From Delftia acidovorans (GTDB taxonomy: Bacteria; Pseudomonadota; Gammaproteobacteria; Burkholderiales; Burkholderiaceae_C): DNA of 64,000 bases. The stretch lies in NCBI GenBank assembly GCA_031286585.1, contig JAITUC010000031.1:62001-126000 (forward strand), given 5' to 3'. A program made the position numbers and the translations under genes. This document shows, in pieces, positions 15,134 through 22,783 of the stretch (positions are counted from its first letter, which is position 1; each line of letters opens with the position of its first letter). The notes beneath the pieces are model-generated. The model saw only the letters and a program-made list of their open reading frames with translations. It was not told the DNA's origin and made no database searches.

Positions 15134-17869
15134 TCAATCGATATCGGACAGCTGCGACAGCACGCTGGAGCGCCTGGCCATGTCGCGGCGGTCCAGCTCG
15201 GCGGCCACGGCGCGCGCAATGGCCTGCGCATCCTGGCCGGGCGCGGCGTTGACGGTGATGTGGATGGTGGCGCCGGCCACCGGGGCCGGTGCCGGCGCGG
15301 GTGCAGCGGCGCCGGCCAGCGGCGGGCGGCTGTCGATGCGCACGGCGCCCGTGTCGGCCAGGGCCGGCATGGCGCCCGTGGCCAGGGTGGCCGCCGTGGC
15401 TGCGGCCGCAACACTCTGGCGCAGTGCGCCGGCGCGGCCCTGGTCGGGTGCTGACGCATCGCCGGACTTGAACCACGAGCCCACCGACGAGGCCAGGCCG
15501 CTGATGCCCTTGCCGGCCAGGTCAGAGACCACGCCGAACAGGCCGCCCGTGGCGCCATCGAGGCCGGCCTTGCCGGCCTCCAGCAGCGTGCCGCCGACGC
15601 CCTTCCAGTCGCCGGCCTTGAAGGCGGTGGACAGGCCGTCCCAGTTCTGCATGATCGAGCCGCCCGCGCCCATCAGGCCGCCTGCGAGCCGGCCCATGGG
15701 TGTCATGCGCACCAGGCCCATCAGCGATGCGGCTGCACCGCCCAGACCAGCACCCAGGCCACCGCCGACGGCACCTGCGGCGCCCAGGCCGGCGCCCAGC
15801 AGGCCCATGACAGCGCCTGCACGGCCCTTGCCGGCCGCGCCTGTAGCTGCACCTGCGCCGGCACCGAAGATGCGGCCGGCAGCGCGGCCCGCGCCGGCCA
15901 GGGCGGTGCCTATGCTGCCCATGGCAGCGCCGCGGCCCATCATGGCCAGCGACAGGACCACGGCGCCCAGGCCGCGCCTGAGCACGCCCGCAGCGTTGCT
16001 GGCCATGCGCATGCCGCCGGCCAACAGGCCCATGGCACTGCCGCCGCCGCCCATCATGCCCAGCGACAGGACCACGGCCGCCAGGCCGCGCCTGAGCACG
16101 CCCAAGGCGCCGCTGCCTGCGCCCATGGCCGCGCCCAGCAGGCCGAACACGGTGCGCGTGAGCAGCAGCGGCGCCAGCAGGCCGAACAGCACGCTGCTCA
16201 CCACGCCGACGCCTGCCACCAGCAGGCCCAGCACGGCCACGATGCGCAGCGTCCACTGCACGATCTGGGGGTGCTCCTTGACCCAGGCACGCATGCCTTC
16301 GGTCATCTCGCGCAGCGTGCCCAGCACGGCCTTGAGGTCGGACTCGATGGTCGAGCCCATGTCGCTCAACAGGCCGTTGTAGCTGTCCTTGACGGACTCG
16401 TATTGGGCCGAGACCGAGTCCTTCAGGATGGCCACGCGCCCATCCAGATCCGCCTGTGACTTGAGCTGGGAGGCGATCTGCTGGTAGCCGCCCGGGCCCT
16501 GCTGGAGCAGCGCCTCCAGGGCCTTGCGCGTCTGCGCATCGCCGCCGGCCAGCTTGTCCAGCGCAGCGGCGCGCAGCTTGTCGCTGCCCAGGCTCTGCAG
16601 CTTTTGCAGCTGGGCCATCATCTGCTCGGTACCGCCGAACTGGCCGCTGGCGTCCTTGAAGTCCAGCGACACGCCCTGGCCTGCGAGCATCTTGTTGACC
16701 TGGCCCAGTTTGGCCGGGTCCATGGAGTTCTTGACCAGGTTGCCGACGGCCTTGCCGGCGGCCTCGCCACTGATGCTGGCGTCGTTGAGCATGAGCAGCA
16801 GCGGCGCGAACATCTGTCCCGACCTTGCGCCCTGCTGTCCCAGTTGCGGCAGGGCCTTGCCGATGGCGTCCAGGCCCTTGACCATGCCTGTGGGGTCCAG
16901 TCCCAGGTGGGAGGTGCGCTGCACCGTGTCGGCCAGTGCGGCCATGTCGCCCGCGCTTGCGCGGGTGGCCTGCTGCAGCTGTGCCGCGAATTCGCCGGCC
17001 TCCTTGGCGGGCATGTTCAGCACCGCGCCCAGGTTGGCCGCCTGCAGGGCCACGCCGCCCAGCACATCCTGCGAGGACACGCCCTGGCGCTGCAGCTGGT
17101 TCATCATCGCGATGTAGTCGGCCGTGCTGCCGGGCATGTCGGTGCCCAGGCTCTTGGCCAAGTCCAGCACCTGCTGGTAATCGGCGCCTGGCTTGCCATT
17201 GCTGCCCGCCATGGTGGCGCGCAGCTGCGCGGCGGCCTGGTCGTCGGTCATGAAGGCCTGGCTCACGGCGCGCACGGGCGCCAGCATCTTGCCGCCCGTC
17301 TCGCGCAGCGCCTGGCCGCGATCGGCCAGGGCCTTGCTCTGGCCACGCAGTGCCTCGATGCGCTCCAGCCGCTGGGCGGCCGGTGCCACCACCTTGCGCT
17401 GCTTTTCCATCTGGGCCGTGGTGGCGCGGATGTCGTTGTGCAGCTTGCGCTCGTGCGCGGACAGGTTGCCCGTGTCCACGCCCGCGCCGCGCAGGCCTTC
17501 GCGCATGTCCATCAGGCGCGATCGCTGCGTGGCGCGCAGCAGCGCCAGGCGCTCCTCCTCGACCTGGGCCGAACGCAGCGCGCGCAGCATGGCGCGCGAG
17601 GGCTGCTCGCCCGCGACCGATTCCAGCCGCAGCTGGGCCATCTGCTGGCGCGCGCCGCGCAGCCGTGCCGTGGTGTCTGCCAGGCCGCTGCGCAGCGCAC
17701 GGTAGTCGCCCAGCTGGGTTTGCTGCTGCTGCAGCTTCTTCAACTGGTCGACCGTTTGCTTGAGGTCCCTGGCCGTGTTGCTGCTGGTTCTGCCCAGCAG
17801 CGCCAGGGGCTGGTGCACGCGCTCGGCCTGCTTGAGCACCTCGTCCAGGCGCAGGGTGTCAACGGCCAT
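15134..17869 (-). CDS. T: Tail tape measure protein T
   Basis: A 911-residue tape measure that sets tail length (P2 T is 815 aa). The N-terminal 200 residues are strongly coiled-coil. The middle contains the conserved phage tail tape measure domain (about 200-480). Around 535-570 there is a long hydrophobic segment (VAVLGLLVAGVGVVSSVLFG), followed by Gly/Ala-rich repeats and a C-terminal low-complexity tail. A 38-residue unit is duplicated in tandem, visible at DNA level at 15936-15989 and 16050-16103. The start at 17869 has a GGGAG ribosome site. Confidence 0.92.
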   Translation of the reverse strand: MAVDTLRLDEVLKQAERVHQPLALLGRTSSNTARDLKQTVDQLKKLQQQQTQLGDYRALRSGLADTTARLRGARQQMAQLRLESVAGEQPSRAMLRALRSAQVEEERLALLRATQRSRLMDMREGLRGAGVDTGNLSAHERKLHNDIRATTAQMEKQRKVVAPAAQRLERIEALRGQSKALADRGQALRETGGKMLAPVRAVSQAFMTDDQAAAQLRATMAGSNGKPGADYQQVLDLAKSLGTDMPGSTADYIAMMNQLQRQGVSSQDVLGGVALQAANLGAVLNMPAKEAGEFAAQLQQATRASAGDMAALADTVQRTSHLGLDPTGMVKGLDAIGKALPQLGQQGARSGQMFAPLLLMLNDASISGEAAGKAVGNLVKNSMDPAKLGQVNKMLAGQGVSLDFKDASGQFGGTEQMMAQLQKLQSLGSDKLRAAALDKLAGGDAQTRKALEALLQQGPGGYQQIASQLKSQADLDGRVAILKDSVSAQYESVKDSYNGLLSDMGSTIESDLKAVLGTLREMTEGMRAWVKEHPQIVQWTLRIVAVLGLLVAGVGVVSSVLFGLLAPLLLTRTVFGLLGAAMGAGSGALGVLRRGLAAVVLSLGMMGGGGSAMGLLAGGMRMASNAAGVLRRGLGAVVLSLAMMGRGAAMGSIGTALAGAGRAAGRIFGAGAGAATGAAGKGRAGAVMGLLGAGLGAAGAVGGGLGAGLGGAAASLMGLVRMTPMGRLAGGLMGAGGSIMQNWDGLSTAFKAGDWKGVGGTLLEAGKAGLDGATGGLFGVVSDLAGKGISGLASSVGSWFKSGDASAPDQGRAGALRQSVAAAATAATLATGAMPALADTGAVRIDSRPPLAGAAAPAPAPAPVAGATIHITVNAAPGQDAQAIARAVAAELDRRDMARRSSVLSQLSDID
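15936..15989. repeat. Tape-measure internal repeat, copy 1
   Basis: A 54-bp segment repeated 114 bp away (16050-16103) with three mismatches. The 38-codon period keeps the frame and encodes two copies of an RRGLxAVVLSLxMMG motif in the tape measure protein. Confidence 0.8.
16050..16103. repeat. Tape-measure internal repeat, copy 2
   Basis: Partner of 15936-15989. The duplication adds about 38 residues to the tape measure and could lengthen the tail correspondingly. Confidence 0.8.
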
Positions 17870-17966
17870 GGAGGGCTCCCTGGCCTGTGCGGTGTTGGCG
17901 TTGGGTGGAGGTCATGGGCAAGGGGCGTGCAAGAGAGGGGCGGGAGGCGGGCGATGGAGTGGGGGC

Positions 17967-18083
17967 TCAGTCCTGGCTTTCGTAGCGCTCGCGCGCCCGT
18001 TCATGCCATTGGCCGAGTTCGGCCAGCGACATGTCCTCCATGTCCGCCGGCCGCCAGTGAAAGACCATGGCCAGGTCGGCCAT
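17967..18083 (-). CDS. E': GpE' segment (C-terminal part of the E+E' frameshift product)
   Basis: A 38-codon reading frame (MADLAMVFHWRPADM...) one frame behind gene E, matching the GpE' family of P2-like tails. In P2 it is made as a -1 extension of gene E through a T TTT TTG slip site, and such fused products act as tail-assembly chaperones for the tape measure. Here the same slippery heptamer sits near the end of E. The frame is then open from the slip site, through a region encoding GAEGAEGAIPERVEDA, into this ATG. It may be translated alone or only as the fusion. Confidence 0.8.
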   Translation of the reverse strand: MADLAMVFHWRPADMEDMSLAELGQWHERARERYESQD

Positions 18084-18091
18084 GGCGTCCT

Positions 18092-18451
18092 CTACGCGCT
18101 CGGGAATTGCTCCCTCTGCGCCTTCGGCACCAAAAAAGAGGCCACCTCCGTACCCAGGGTCACCAGGTCGGCGGGGTCCAGCTGCAGCACCTCGGCCTTG
18201 TGCAGCATGGGCTCGGTCACGCGCGGCAGCAGGGTCTGCAGCGCGGTCACGTTCATGTGCAGCAGCTCGACCAGCGACAGGCCGCGCAGCGCGCCGGCAT
18301 TGGGGCGGCGCACCAGCACCCGGGCCAGGTCGCCGCCGGGGCGCTTGAGCGGCACGTCGAGCGTGATCTCGCGCGCATCGCCCGATGCGAGGGCGGCCGC
18401 ATTGGCGGCAGCCTGGTTCTGGAGGTCTTCCTGGGGCTTGGTGGTGTCCAT
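18092..18451 (-). CDS. E: Tail assembly chaperone E (P2 gpE)
   Basis: A 119-residue P2 gpE family protein located between the tube gene FII and the tape measure. Characteristic sequence is LKRPGGDLARVLVRRPNAGALRG (about 35-57). It is a cytoplasmic assembly factor and not part of the finished tail. No clear ribosome site precedes the ATG at 18451. The last 15 codons overlap the -1 frame of E'. Length is typical (P2 E is 91 aa; Burkholderia-type versions are longer). Confidence 0.85.
   Translation of the reverse strand: MDTTKPQEDLQNQAAANAAALASGDAREITLDVPLKRPGGDLARVLVRRPNAGALRGLSLVELLHMNVTALQTLLPRVTEPMLHKAEVLQLDPADLVTLGTEVASFLVPKAQREQFPSA
18131..18137 (-). promoter_or_regulatory. -1 ribosomal frameshift site (E to E')
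   Basis: The minus strand reads TCT TTT TTG in the E frame, giving the heptamer T TTT TTG, the same slippery sequence used by phage P2 for E+E'. Slipping back one base continues into an open frame that ends at 17967. Confidence 0.85.
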
Positions 18452-18519
18452 GGTGTGTCAGTGTTCGGGTGAAGAAGAAGAGGGGACCGGGCCGGCGGGC
18501 CCGGTCGGGCGGGCCAGGC

Positions 18520-19029
18520 TCAGATGCCCAGCGCGGCGCGGACCTGCGCGAGGCGGTCGATGCCGTTGACGACTTCGACGAAGTTGACCGGATCGATCTC
18601 GATCAGCACCTGGCCGTTGATGGACAGGCGGTAGTAGCTGACGGCCAGCTTGTACTTGATCTCGGTCTTGTCGCCGGCCTTGGCCTTGCCGGGGTCGAAC
18701 TCGGAGAAGCGGCCGCGCATGACCACTTCCAGCGTGTCCACGCCTTCGCTGTCATCGCCCTGCAGGGCGCCGGCGAAGCGCAGCAGTACGCCGTCGTGGC
18801 GCAGCGTGCCCCAGGTGGAGATCAACTCCTTCATGTAGCCGGCAGCGGTCAGGTCGGCCTCGATGGCCTCCATGCCGAAGTCCAGGCTGACCTCGCCGTT
18901 CATGCCGCCGGCGCGGTACTTCTCCATCTTGCGGGTGAGCTTGGGCAAGCCCACTTCGGGCATGTCGCCGATGTACGAGTTGCCATCCACGAAGGTGGCG
19001 AAATTCTTGAGAGAGCGGGGCAGTCCCAT
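18520..19029 (-). CDS. FII: Major tail tube protein FII
   Basis: A 169-residue P2 gpFII homologue (P2 is 172 aa) that polymerises into the rigid inner tube. The sequence MGLPRSLKNFATFVDGNSYIGDMPEVGLPKL is a typical start for this family. A ribosome site (AGGAG) precedes 19029. It follows the sheath gene by about 60 bp. Intact length and conserved N- and C-termini (FVEVVNGIDRLAQVRAALGI) indicate a functional protein. Confidence 0.93.
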   Translation of the reverse strand: MGLPRSLKNFATFVDGNSYIGDMPEVGLPKLTRKMEKYRAGGMNGEVSLDFGMEAIEADLTAAGYMKELISTWGTLRHDGVLLRFAGALQGDDSEGVDTLEVVMRGRFSEFDPGKAKAGDKTEIKYKLAVSYYRLSINGQVLIEIDPVNFVEVVNGIDRLAQVRAALGI

Positions 19030-19092
19030 GGTGCTTTTCTCCTGTGTATCCGGTGTGTTCTGTGTATTGGATGTGTCGGGTGCGGCCGCCGC

Positions 19093-20286
19093 TTACTGGC
19101 CGGTGCCCACGCGCAGGGCGAAGTCGGCGAAGTAGCGGTCGGTGATGCGCTGGCGAAAGCCCAGGTCCTCCAGCGGAGGCACGGGCGTGTAGTCGTAGTC
19201 CAGCACCAGCTTGCCGGCCTTGAGCGTGGCGGTCTCGTTGACCGTTTCGTCGTACCAGGCCTTGCCGTCCAGGATGTAGCCCAGGGCCTTCAACTCGCGG
19301 AACTTGGTGTTGATGCCTTCCAGAATGTCCTTGACCAGGCTGGGGTGCATGGGCTTGTCCACGGCCCAGAAATGCGCCTCGGCCATGGTGTCGGCCAGCA
19401 CCTGCGCGGTGCGCACGCTGGACTCGAAGCGGAACAGCTCGCTGTCCGTGCAGGTGCGCGAGCCCCAGAAGCGGTGGCCCTGGCTCTGGATCAGCGTGGT
19501 GATGCCGGCCTGGTTGAGGATGCCGGCCTCGGTATCGGGGCTTTGCAGGTCCCAGTGCACATCGCGCGAGACGCCCAGCACGCCGGACAGCGGCACGTTG
19601 GACAGCGTCTTGTGCCAGCCCTGCTCCTGGTCGATGCGCGCGCGCAGGCCCAGGGCGTAGGCCACGGGCGAGGCGTCCTGCACGACGGCGGTGGACAGGT
19701 CCAGCGCCTTGAAGCCGGGCCACAGCAGCATCAGCTCGCGCTGGCCGAAGTGCTCGCGGTAGGCCTGGGCCTCGGCCACATCGTTGCCGATGGCCGCTGC
19801 ATACGCAAAGCCGCGCAGCTTGATGGCCACGGACGCCAGCGCGTCGGTCACGGCCTGGCTGTCCAGGCCCGGCGCGCCCAGAATGCGCGGCTTGACGCCG
19901 AGCTGGGCCTGGGCCGCCAGCAGCGCCTGCAGGCCCGTGTACTGGTTGCCGGCGGTGGTGCCGATGACCTTGGCGTCCTGGTCGGTGCGGCGCTCGGCCT
20001 CGGTGGCGCCTTCGCCCTCGGCCACACGCACGACGACCAGCACCGGGCGGCACTGCTCCTTGATGGCGTTCAGCGCCTGGGCCAGCGTGCCCTTGGTGCC
20101 GGCCTTGCCGATGGCTGCGTCGATCTTGGTGACCAGCACCGGACGGTTCAGCGGGAAAGTCGCCGCATCGGCGTCGCTGGCCGTGGCCACGAGGCCGATG
20201 ACGGCCGTGGACACGATGCGGATGGAATTGATGCCTTCGCTCACTTCCGTGACGCGAATGCCATGATGGAACGGGGCTGTCGCCAT
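19093..20286 (-). CDS. FI: Contractile tail sheath protein FI
   Basis: A 397-residue P2 gpFI homologue (P2 is 396 aa). It forms the sheath whose contraction drives the tube through the target envelope. The family core is seen in HRFWGSRTCTDSELFRFESSVRTAQVLADT (about 275-305), the conserved sheath-handshake region, and in the N-terminal GIRVTEVSEG. GGAG precedes the start. A sheath gene shows the tail is contractile (myovirus or R-type), not flexible. Confidence 0.95.
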   Translation of the reverse strand: MATAPFHHGIRVTEVSEGINSIRIVSTAVIGLVATASDADAATFPLNRPVLVTKIDAAIGKAGTKGTLAQALNAIKEQCRPVLVVVRVAEGEGATEAERRTDQDAKVIGTTAGNQYTGLQALLAAQAQLGVKPRILGAPGLDSQAVTDALASVAIKLRGFAYAAAIGNDVAEAQAYREHFGQRELMLLWPGFKALDLSTAVVQDASPVAYALGLRARIDQEQGWHKTLSNVPLSGVLGVSRDVHWDLQSPDTEAGILNQAGITTLIQSQGHRFWGSRTCTDSELFRFESSVRTAQVLADTMAEAHFWAVDKPMHPSLVKDILEGINTKFRELKALGYILDGKAWYDETVNETATLKAGKLVLDYDYTPVPPLEDLGFRQRITDRYFADFALRVGTGQ

Positions 20287-20343
20287 GGTGTTCTCCGGGT
20301 TGGGGGGTGGTTGGGCCGTGGGGCTGTCGTCAAAAAGGGGTGG

Positions 20344-20829
20344 TCACGGCTGTTCGTGGGCTTGTACGGGGCCGTCCAGGATTTCCTGGGCACGCCCCGC
20401 GGTGATGAGTCCGAAGGCCTCGAACCGGCGCAGGCTGTCGGCCAGCTCGGGGTCGTCAAGATCGATGAAGCGCGCCTGCTCGATGTCCTTGAGCAGCGAG
20501 CGCAGCGTGGCCGCGTTGAGCCGGTCGGCCTCGCCCGCCTCGGCACGGTCCACCACGGCCCACTCCAGCGCCGTGCGCTCGACCACGGTGAAGCGGCGGC
20601 GAAGGGCGTGGGGGGTGATGTGGCGGGGGGCGGATTCGTTGGACGCTGCCTGGTCTTCAGGCAAGGCCTGCGCCACGTCTTCCCAGTGCGTGCCGGTCCA
20701 GCGGCGGCCGAGCACCGAGGTGTCGTAGCGGGGCAGAGGGAGCAGGTCGGGGGCGTTGAGCTCAGCGTGGGTTTCGGTGATGGCGAAGGCCACACCGGCG
20801 GGGGTGAGCTGGGCGTAGTGGTGGGGCAT
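20344..20829 (-). CDS. Putative tail fibre assembly protein
   Basis: A 161-residue protein lying where P2 has the fibre chaperone gene G, directly after a fibre-type gene and before the sheath. The N-terminus (MPHHYAQLTPAGVAFAITETHAEL) and the WTGTHWEDV stretch resemble small tail-assembly proteins of P2-like Burkholderiales phages, but no conserved domain can be asserted. It overlaps the preceding gene by one base (TAATG), so translation is coupled. Function as a fibre chaperone is inferred from place. Confidence 0.6.
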   Translation of the reverse strand: MPHHYAQLTPAGVAFAITETHAELNAPDLLPLPRYDTSVLGRRWTGTHWEDVAQALPEDQAASNESAPRHITPHALRRRFTVVERTALEWAVVDRAEAGEADRLNAATLRSLLKDIEQARFIDLDDPELADSLRRFEAFGLITAGRAQEILDGPVQAHEQP

Positions 20830-21221
20830 TACTTGAACTCCACCACCTGGATGTCCATTACGCCTGCGCTATATAGGTTGTAGTCCGAACTTGAATAATA
20901 GTTCGCACAGCGCAGCGTTGTGGTGTTGATGATTTCGCAATCGAACCTGACGGTGCCGGAGTTGGGTGTCGTTTGTCGTATCAATACTATGGTTCTCTGA
21001 GGATTGATGGCCGTAATGGTGACGTCCGAGTAATAGGGCGTACCACTACCAGCAACAGGTTGAACTCTTATTCTCTGTATGCTCTTGAGCGCAGTGCTGT
21101 TGCTGAATTGGTTGCTCAATCCTGCGATTTCATTGCGCGCAGCCGCCACTGCATTACTCAGCGCAGCAATTTCCGCCCGTGTCTTCACCAAGTCGGCACT
21201 GATGACGGCATCCAGGCTCAT
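20829..21221 (-). CDS. Small fibre-like protein of unknown function
   Basis: A 130-residue protein. It has an N-terminal coiled-coil heptad region (about residues 5-45; ADLVKTRAEIAALSNAVAAARNEI) followed by a beta-rich Ser/Thr/Asn/Tyr segment ending DIQVVEFK. This resembles a trimeric fibre tip or adaptor, a structural impression only. The coding region is less GC-rich than its neighbours. It begins by ATGA overlap with a tiny upstream ORF and ends overlapping the next gene. It could be an alternative receptor-binding protein. Confidence 0.6.
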   Translation of the reverse strand: MSLDAVISADLVKTRAEIAALSNAVAAARNEIAGLSNQFSNSTALKSIQRIRVQPVAGSGTPYYSDVTITAINPQRTIVLIRQTTPNSGTVRFDCEIINTTTLRCANYYSSSDYNLYSAGVMDIQVVEFK

Positions 21222-21292
21222 GCAGGCACCTTTGCGCAAGCTGCGGTGTTGGCGGGATAGACAGTGATGGTTTGTGTCATGCTGAAGTTCAT
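21218..21292 (-). CDS. Tiny leader-like ORF upstream of the fibre-like gene
   Basis: Twenty-four codons (MNFSMTQTITVYPANTAACAKVPA) whose stop overlaps the next start as ATGA. No strong ribosome site is seen, and the frame is open further upstream to a GTG at 21433. It may be a translational-coupling peptide or chance. Confidence 0.3.
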   Translation of the reverse strand: MNFSMTQTITVYPANTAACAKVPA

Positions 21293-21468
21293 GCAGCGAA
21301 GGCGGCCTGGTTGTCCTGGCAGGGCCTGGCGCCTGCAGCCTGCAAGGCCGCTGGCGTTGTGCCCGGGTTGCATTGATGTTCTCGCGGCAGGGGCATGGGC
21401 GCCAGCGACCTTGGCTGTGCCGGAGGGCTGCACAGAGGCTTGGCTTGGCGCTGGTTCGGGCGGAGGCC

Positions 21469-21507
21469 AGAAAAGGAAAAGCCCCAGCTACGTGTGCGCT
21501 GAGGCTT
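21469..21507 (-). terminator. Terminator-like hairpin inside the late operon
   Basis: On the minus strand AAGCC-CAGC arms pair with GCTG-GGCTT with one internal mismatch, followed by TTTTCCTTTT. It lies between the glycine-rich fibre gene and the next fibre-like gene, so sheath, tube and tape-measure genes downstream might depend on read-through or another promoter. Confidence 0.55.
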
Positions 21508-21557
21508 GGAGGGAAGAGCACTATGTGGATTGAAAGCCCGCGTTTAGCCTTCTGGAG

Positions 21558-22247
21558 TCAGTACTCTTCGATACGGATATAGCCGCCGGCGCCAGGAGTG
21601 GCGGGTCGGCCCGTGAAGGATCCCCCACCACCCGCGCCATAGCCACTGGGATAAGTGGCATTGGTAAAATTGTCTCCACGCTTGCCGCCCTGCCCCAGGG
21701 ATGACGAGCCAGCGTAGGTCCCATCGCCCACACTACCTGGTGTAATGCCATGGCCTCGTTGGACTGACTGCATGGGCAAGCCCGCGCCGGTTTCGAAGGA
21801 GCCTGTATCGCCCATATTGCCGCCTGCTACTTCCAGGAAACCCAGACGAGTGTTGCCGCCGCGTGTAGTACTTCCCGCACCAACCTGGTAGTTGATGCTG
21901 CCGGTATATGACAGTCTGCGATACAGTTCGTCGCCTGCTGCACCGCCAGTGCCGGATCGGGCGATGGTGTTGCTGTAAGAGTAGCCAACGGCACCAGCGC
22001 CCCCCGCTCCGATCAGCGTGACGTACTGGTGCGTGCTCTCCGGCAAAAACGTATGCGTCCCCGACCCCGACGTGTACTCCGTCACCCTCAACGGTTTGCG
22101 CGAAGCGGCCTGCGCCGCCCCCAGATTGGCCAGCGCACTCTCGATCTGCGCCAGCTTCGTCGTCAGCGCAGTGGTCTGCGCCTGCACCGTATTGACCTGA
22201 CCCTGCAGCGCCTTGACGCCTGCATTCGTGATGGGGTCGAAACTCAT
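21558..22247 (-). CDS. Glycine-rich tail fibre tip / receptor-binding protein
   Basis: A 229-residue protein. Residues 1-45 form a coiled coil (VNTVQAQTTALTTKLAQIESALANL). A central beta region begins at LRVTEYTSGSGTHTFLPEST. The C-terminal half is a glycine-rich domain with repeated G-G-x motifs ending GGYIRIEEY, like polyglycine-type phage adhesin tips. Such domains usually decide the receptor. Its start overlaps the previous stop as ATGA (22244-22247). A terminator-like hairpin follows. The binding target cannot be predicted. Confidence 0.7.
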   Translation of the reverse strand: MSFDPITNAGVKALQGQVNTVQAQTTALTTKLAQIESALANLGAAQAASRKPLRVTEYTSGSGTHTFLPESTHQYVTLIGAGGAGAVGYSYSNTIARSGTGGAAGDELYRRLSYTGSINYQVGAGSTTRGGNTRLGFLEVAGGNMGDTGSFETGAGLPMQSVQRGHGITPGSVGDGTYAGSSSLGQGGKRGDNFTNATYPSGYGAGGGGSFTGRPATPGAGGYIRIEEY

Positions 22248-22783
22248 CCCTGTACCTCCGTGGCATTGACCCCCGACACCCGCCCCGTGGCGGCGTCGTA
22301 GGCATAGGTTTCCGTGCGCACGCGCCCGCGGTAGCTGGTCTGCTGCTGCGAGACGCGGCCGGCGCCGTCGTAGCTGACGGCGGTGGTGGCGCTGAAGCCG
22401 TTGACGCTGCGCGTGATGCTGCTGATGCGGCCCTGGGCGTCGTAGCCGAAGCTTTCGCTGGTGGCGCCATTGGCCGGGCCCAGCGCGAGGTGCTCGGGGT
22501 TGAGCTTGACGTTGATGCCGGCCACGCCATTGACGCTGGCCACCTTGCCCGTGCTCAGTGCCTGGGTAGCGGTCTCCAGTTGCTCTATGCGGTGGGCCAC
22601 CACGTCCATGGCGTCCTGCACACCCTGGGAGCTGGCCTTGGTGTCGATGAGCTGGCGCGCGGCGGTCAGCGCCTGGTCGACGTCCTGCACGGCCTGGCGC
22701 AGGCGCAGCACGTCGTCTTCCAGACGGTTGTCGGGGTGGGGCAGGGGCCAGCCCTGCGCTGTCTTGTCGTCGTGCAATGTCAT
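22244..22783 (-). CDS. Tail fibre-associated protein with YD/RHS-like repeats
   Basis: A 179-residue protein. Residues 20-95 are helical, probably coiled coil. The C-terminal half has two or three YD-type repeats (FGYDAQGRISSITRS, VSYDGAGRVSQQQ, YAYDAATGRVSGV), the motif of RHS and teneurin beta-cage proteins. Short YD runs in a phage tail gene are unusual; they may serve as a connector in the fibre. It starts within the stop of the large DUF4815-like gene (ATGA, 22780-22783) and ends overlapping the glycine-rich fibre gene. Confidence 0.65.
   Translation of the reverse strand: MTLHDDKTAQGWPLPHPDNRLEDDVLRLRQAVQDVDQALTAARQLIDTKASSQGVQDAMDVVAHRIEQLETATQALSTGKVASVNGVAGINVKLNPEHLALGPANGATSESFGYDAQGRISSITRSVNGFSATTAVSYDGAGRVSQQQTSYRGRVRTETYAYDAATGRVSGVNATEVQG

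Noticed and set aside
14748..16382. Long plus-strand frame rich in Pro/Ala/Arg opposite U and T
   Set aside because: It is complementary to repetitive Gly/Ala codons of the tape measure gene; no ribosome site or domain.
20829..22783. Invertible fibre segment or diversity-generating retroelement
   Set aside because: No inverted repeats flanking the fibre genes, no invertase and no reverse transcriptase gene were found in the element.
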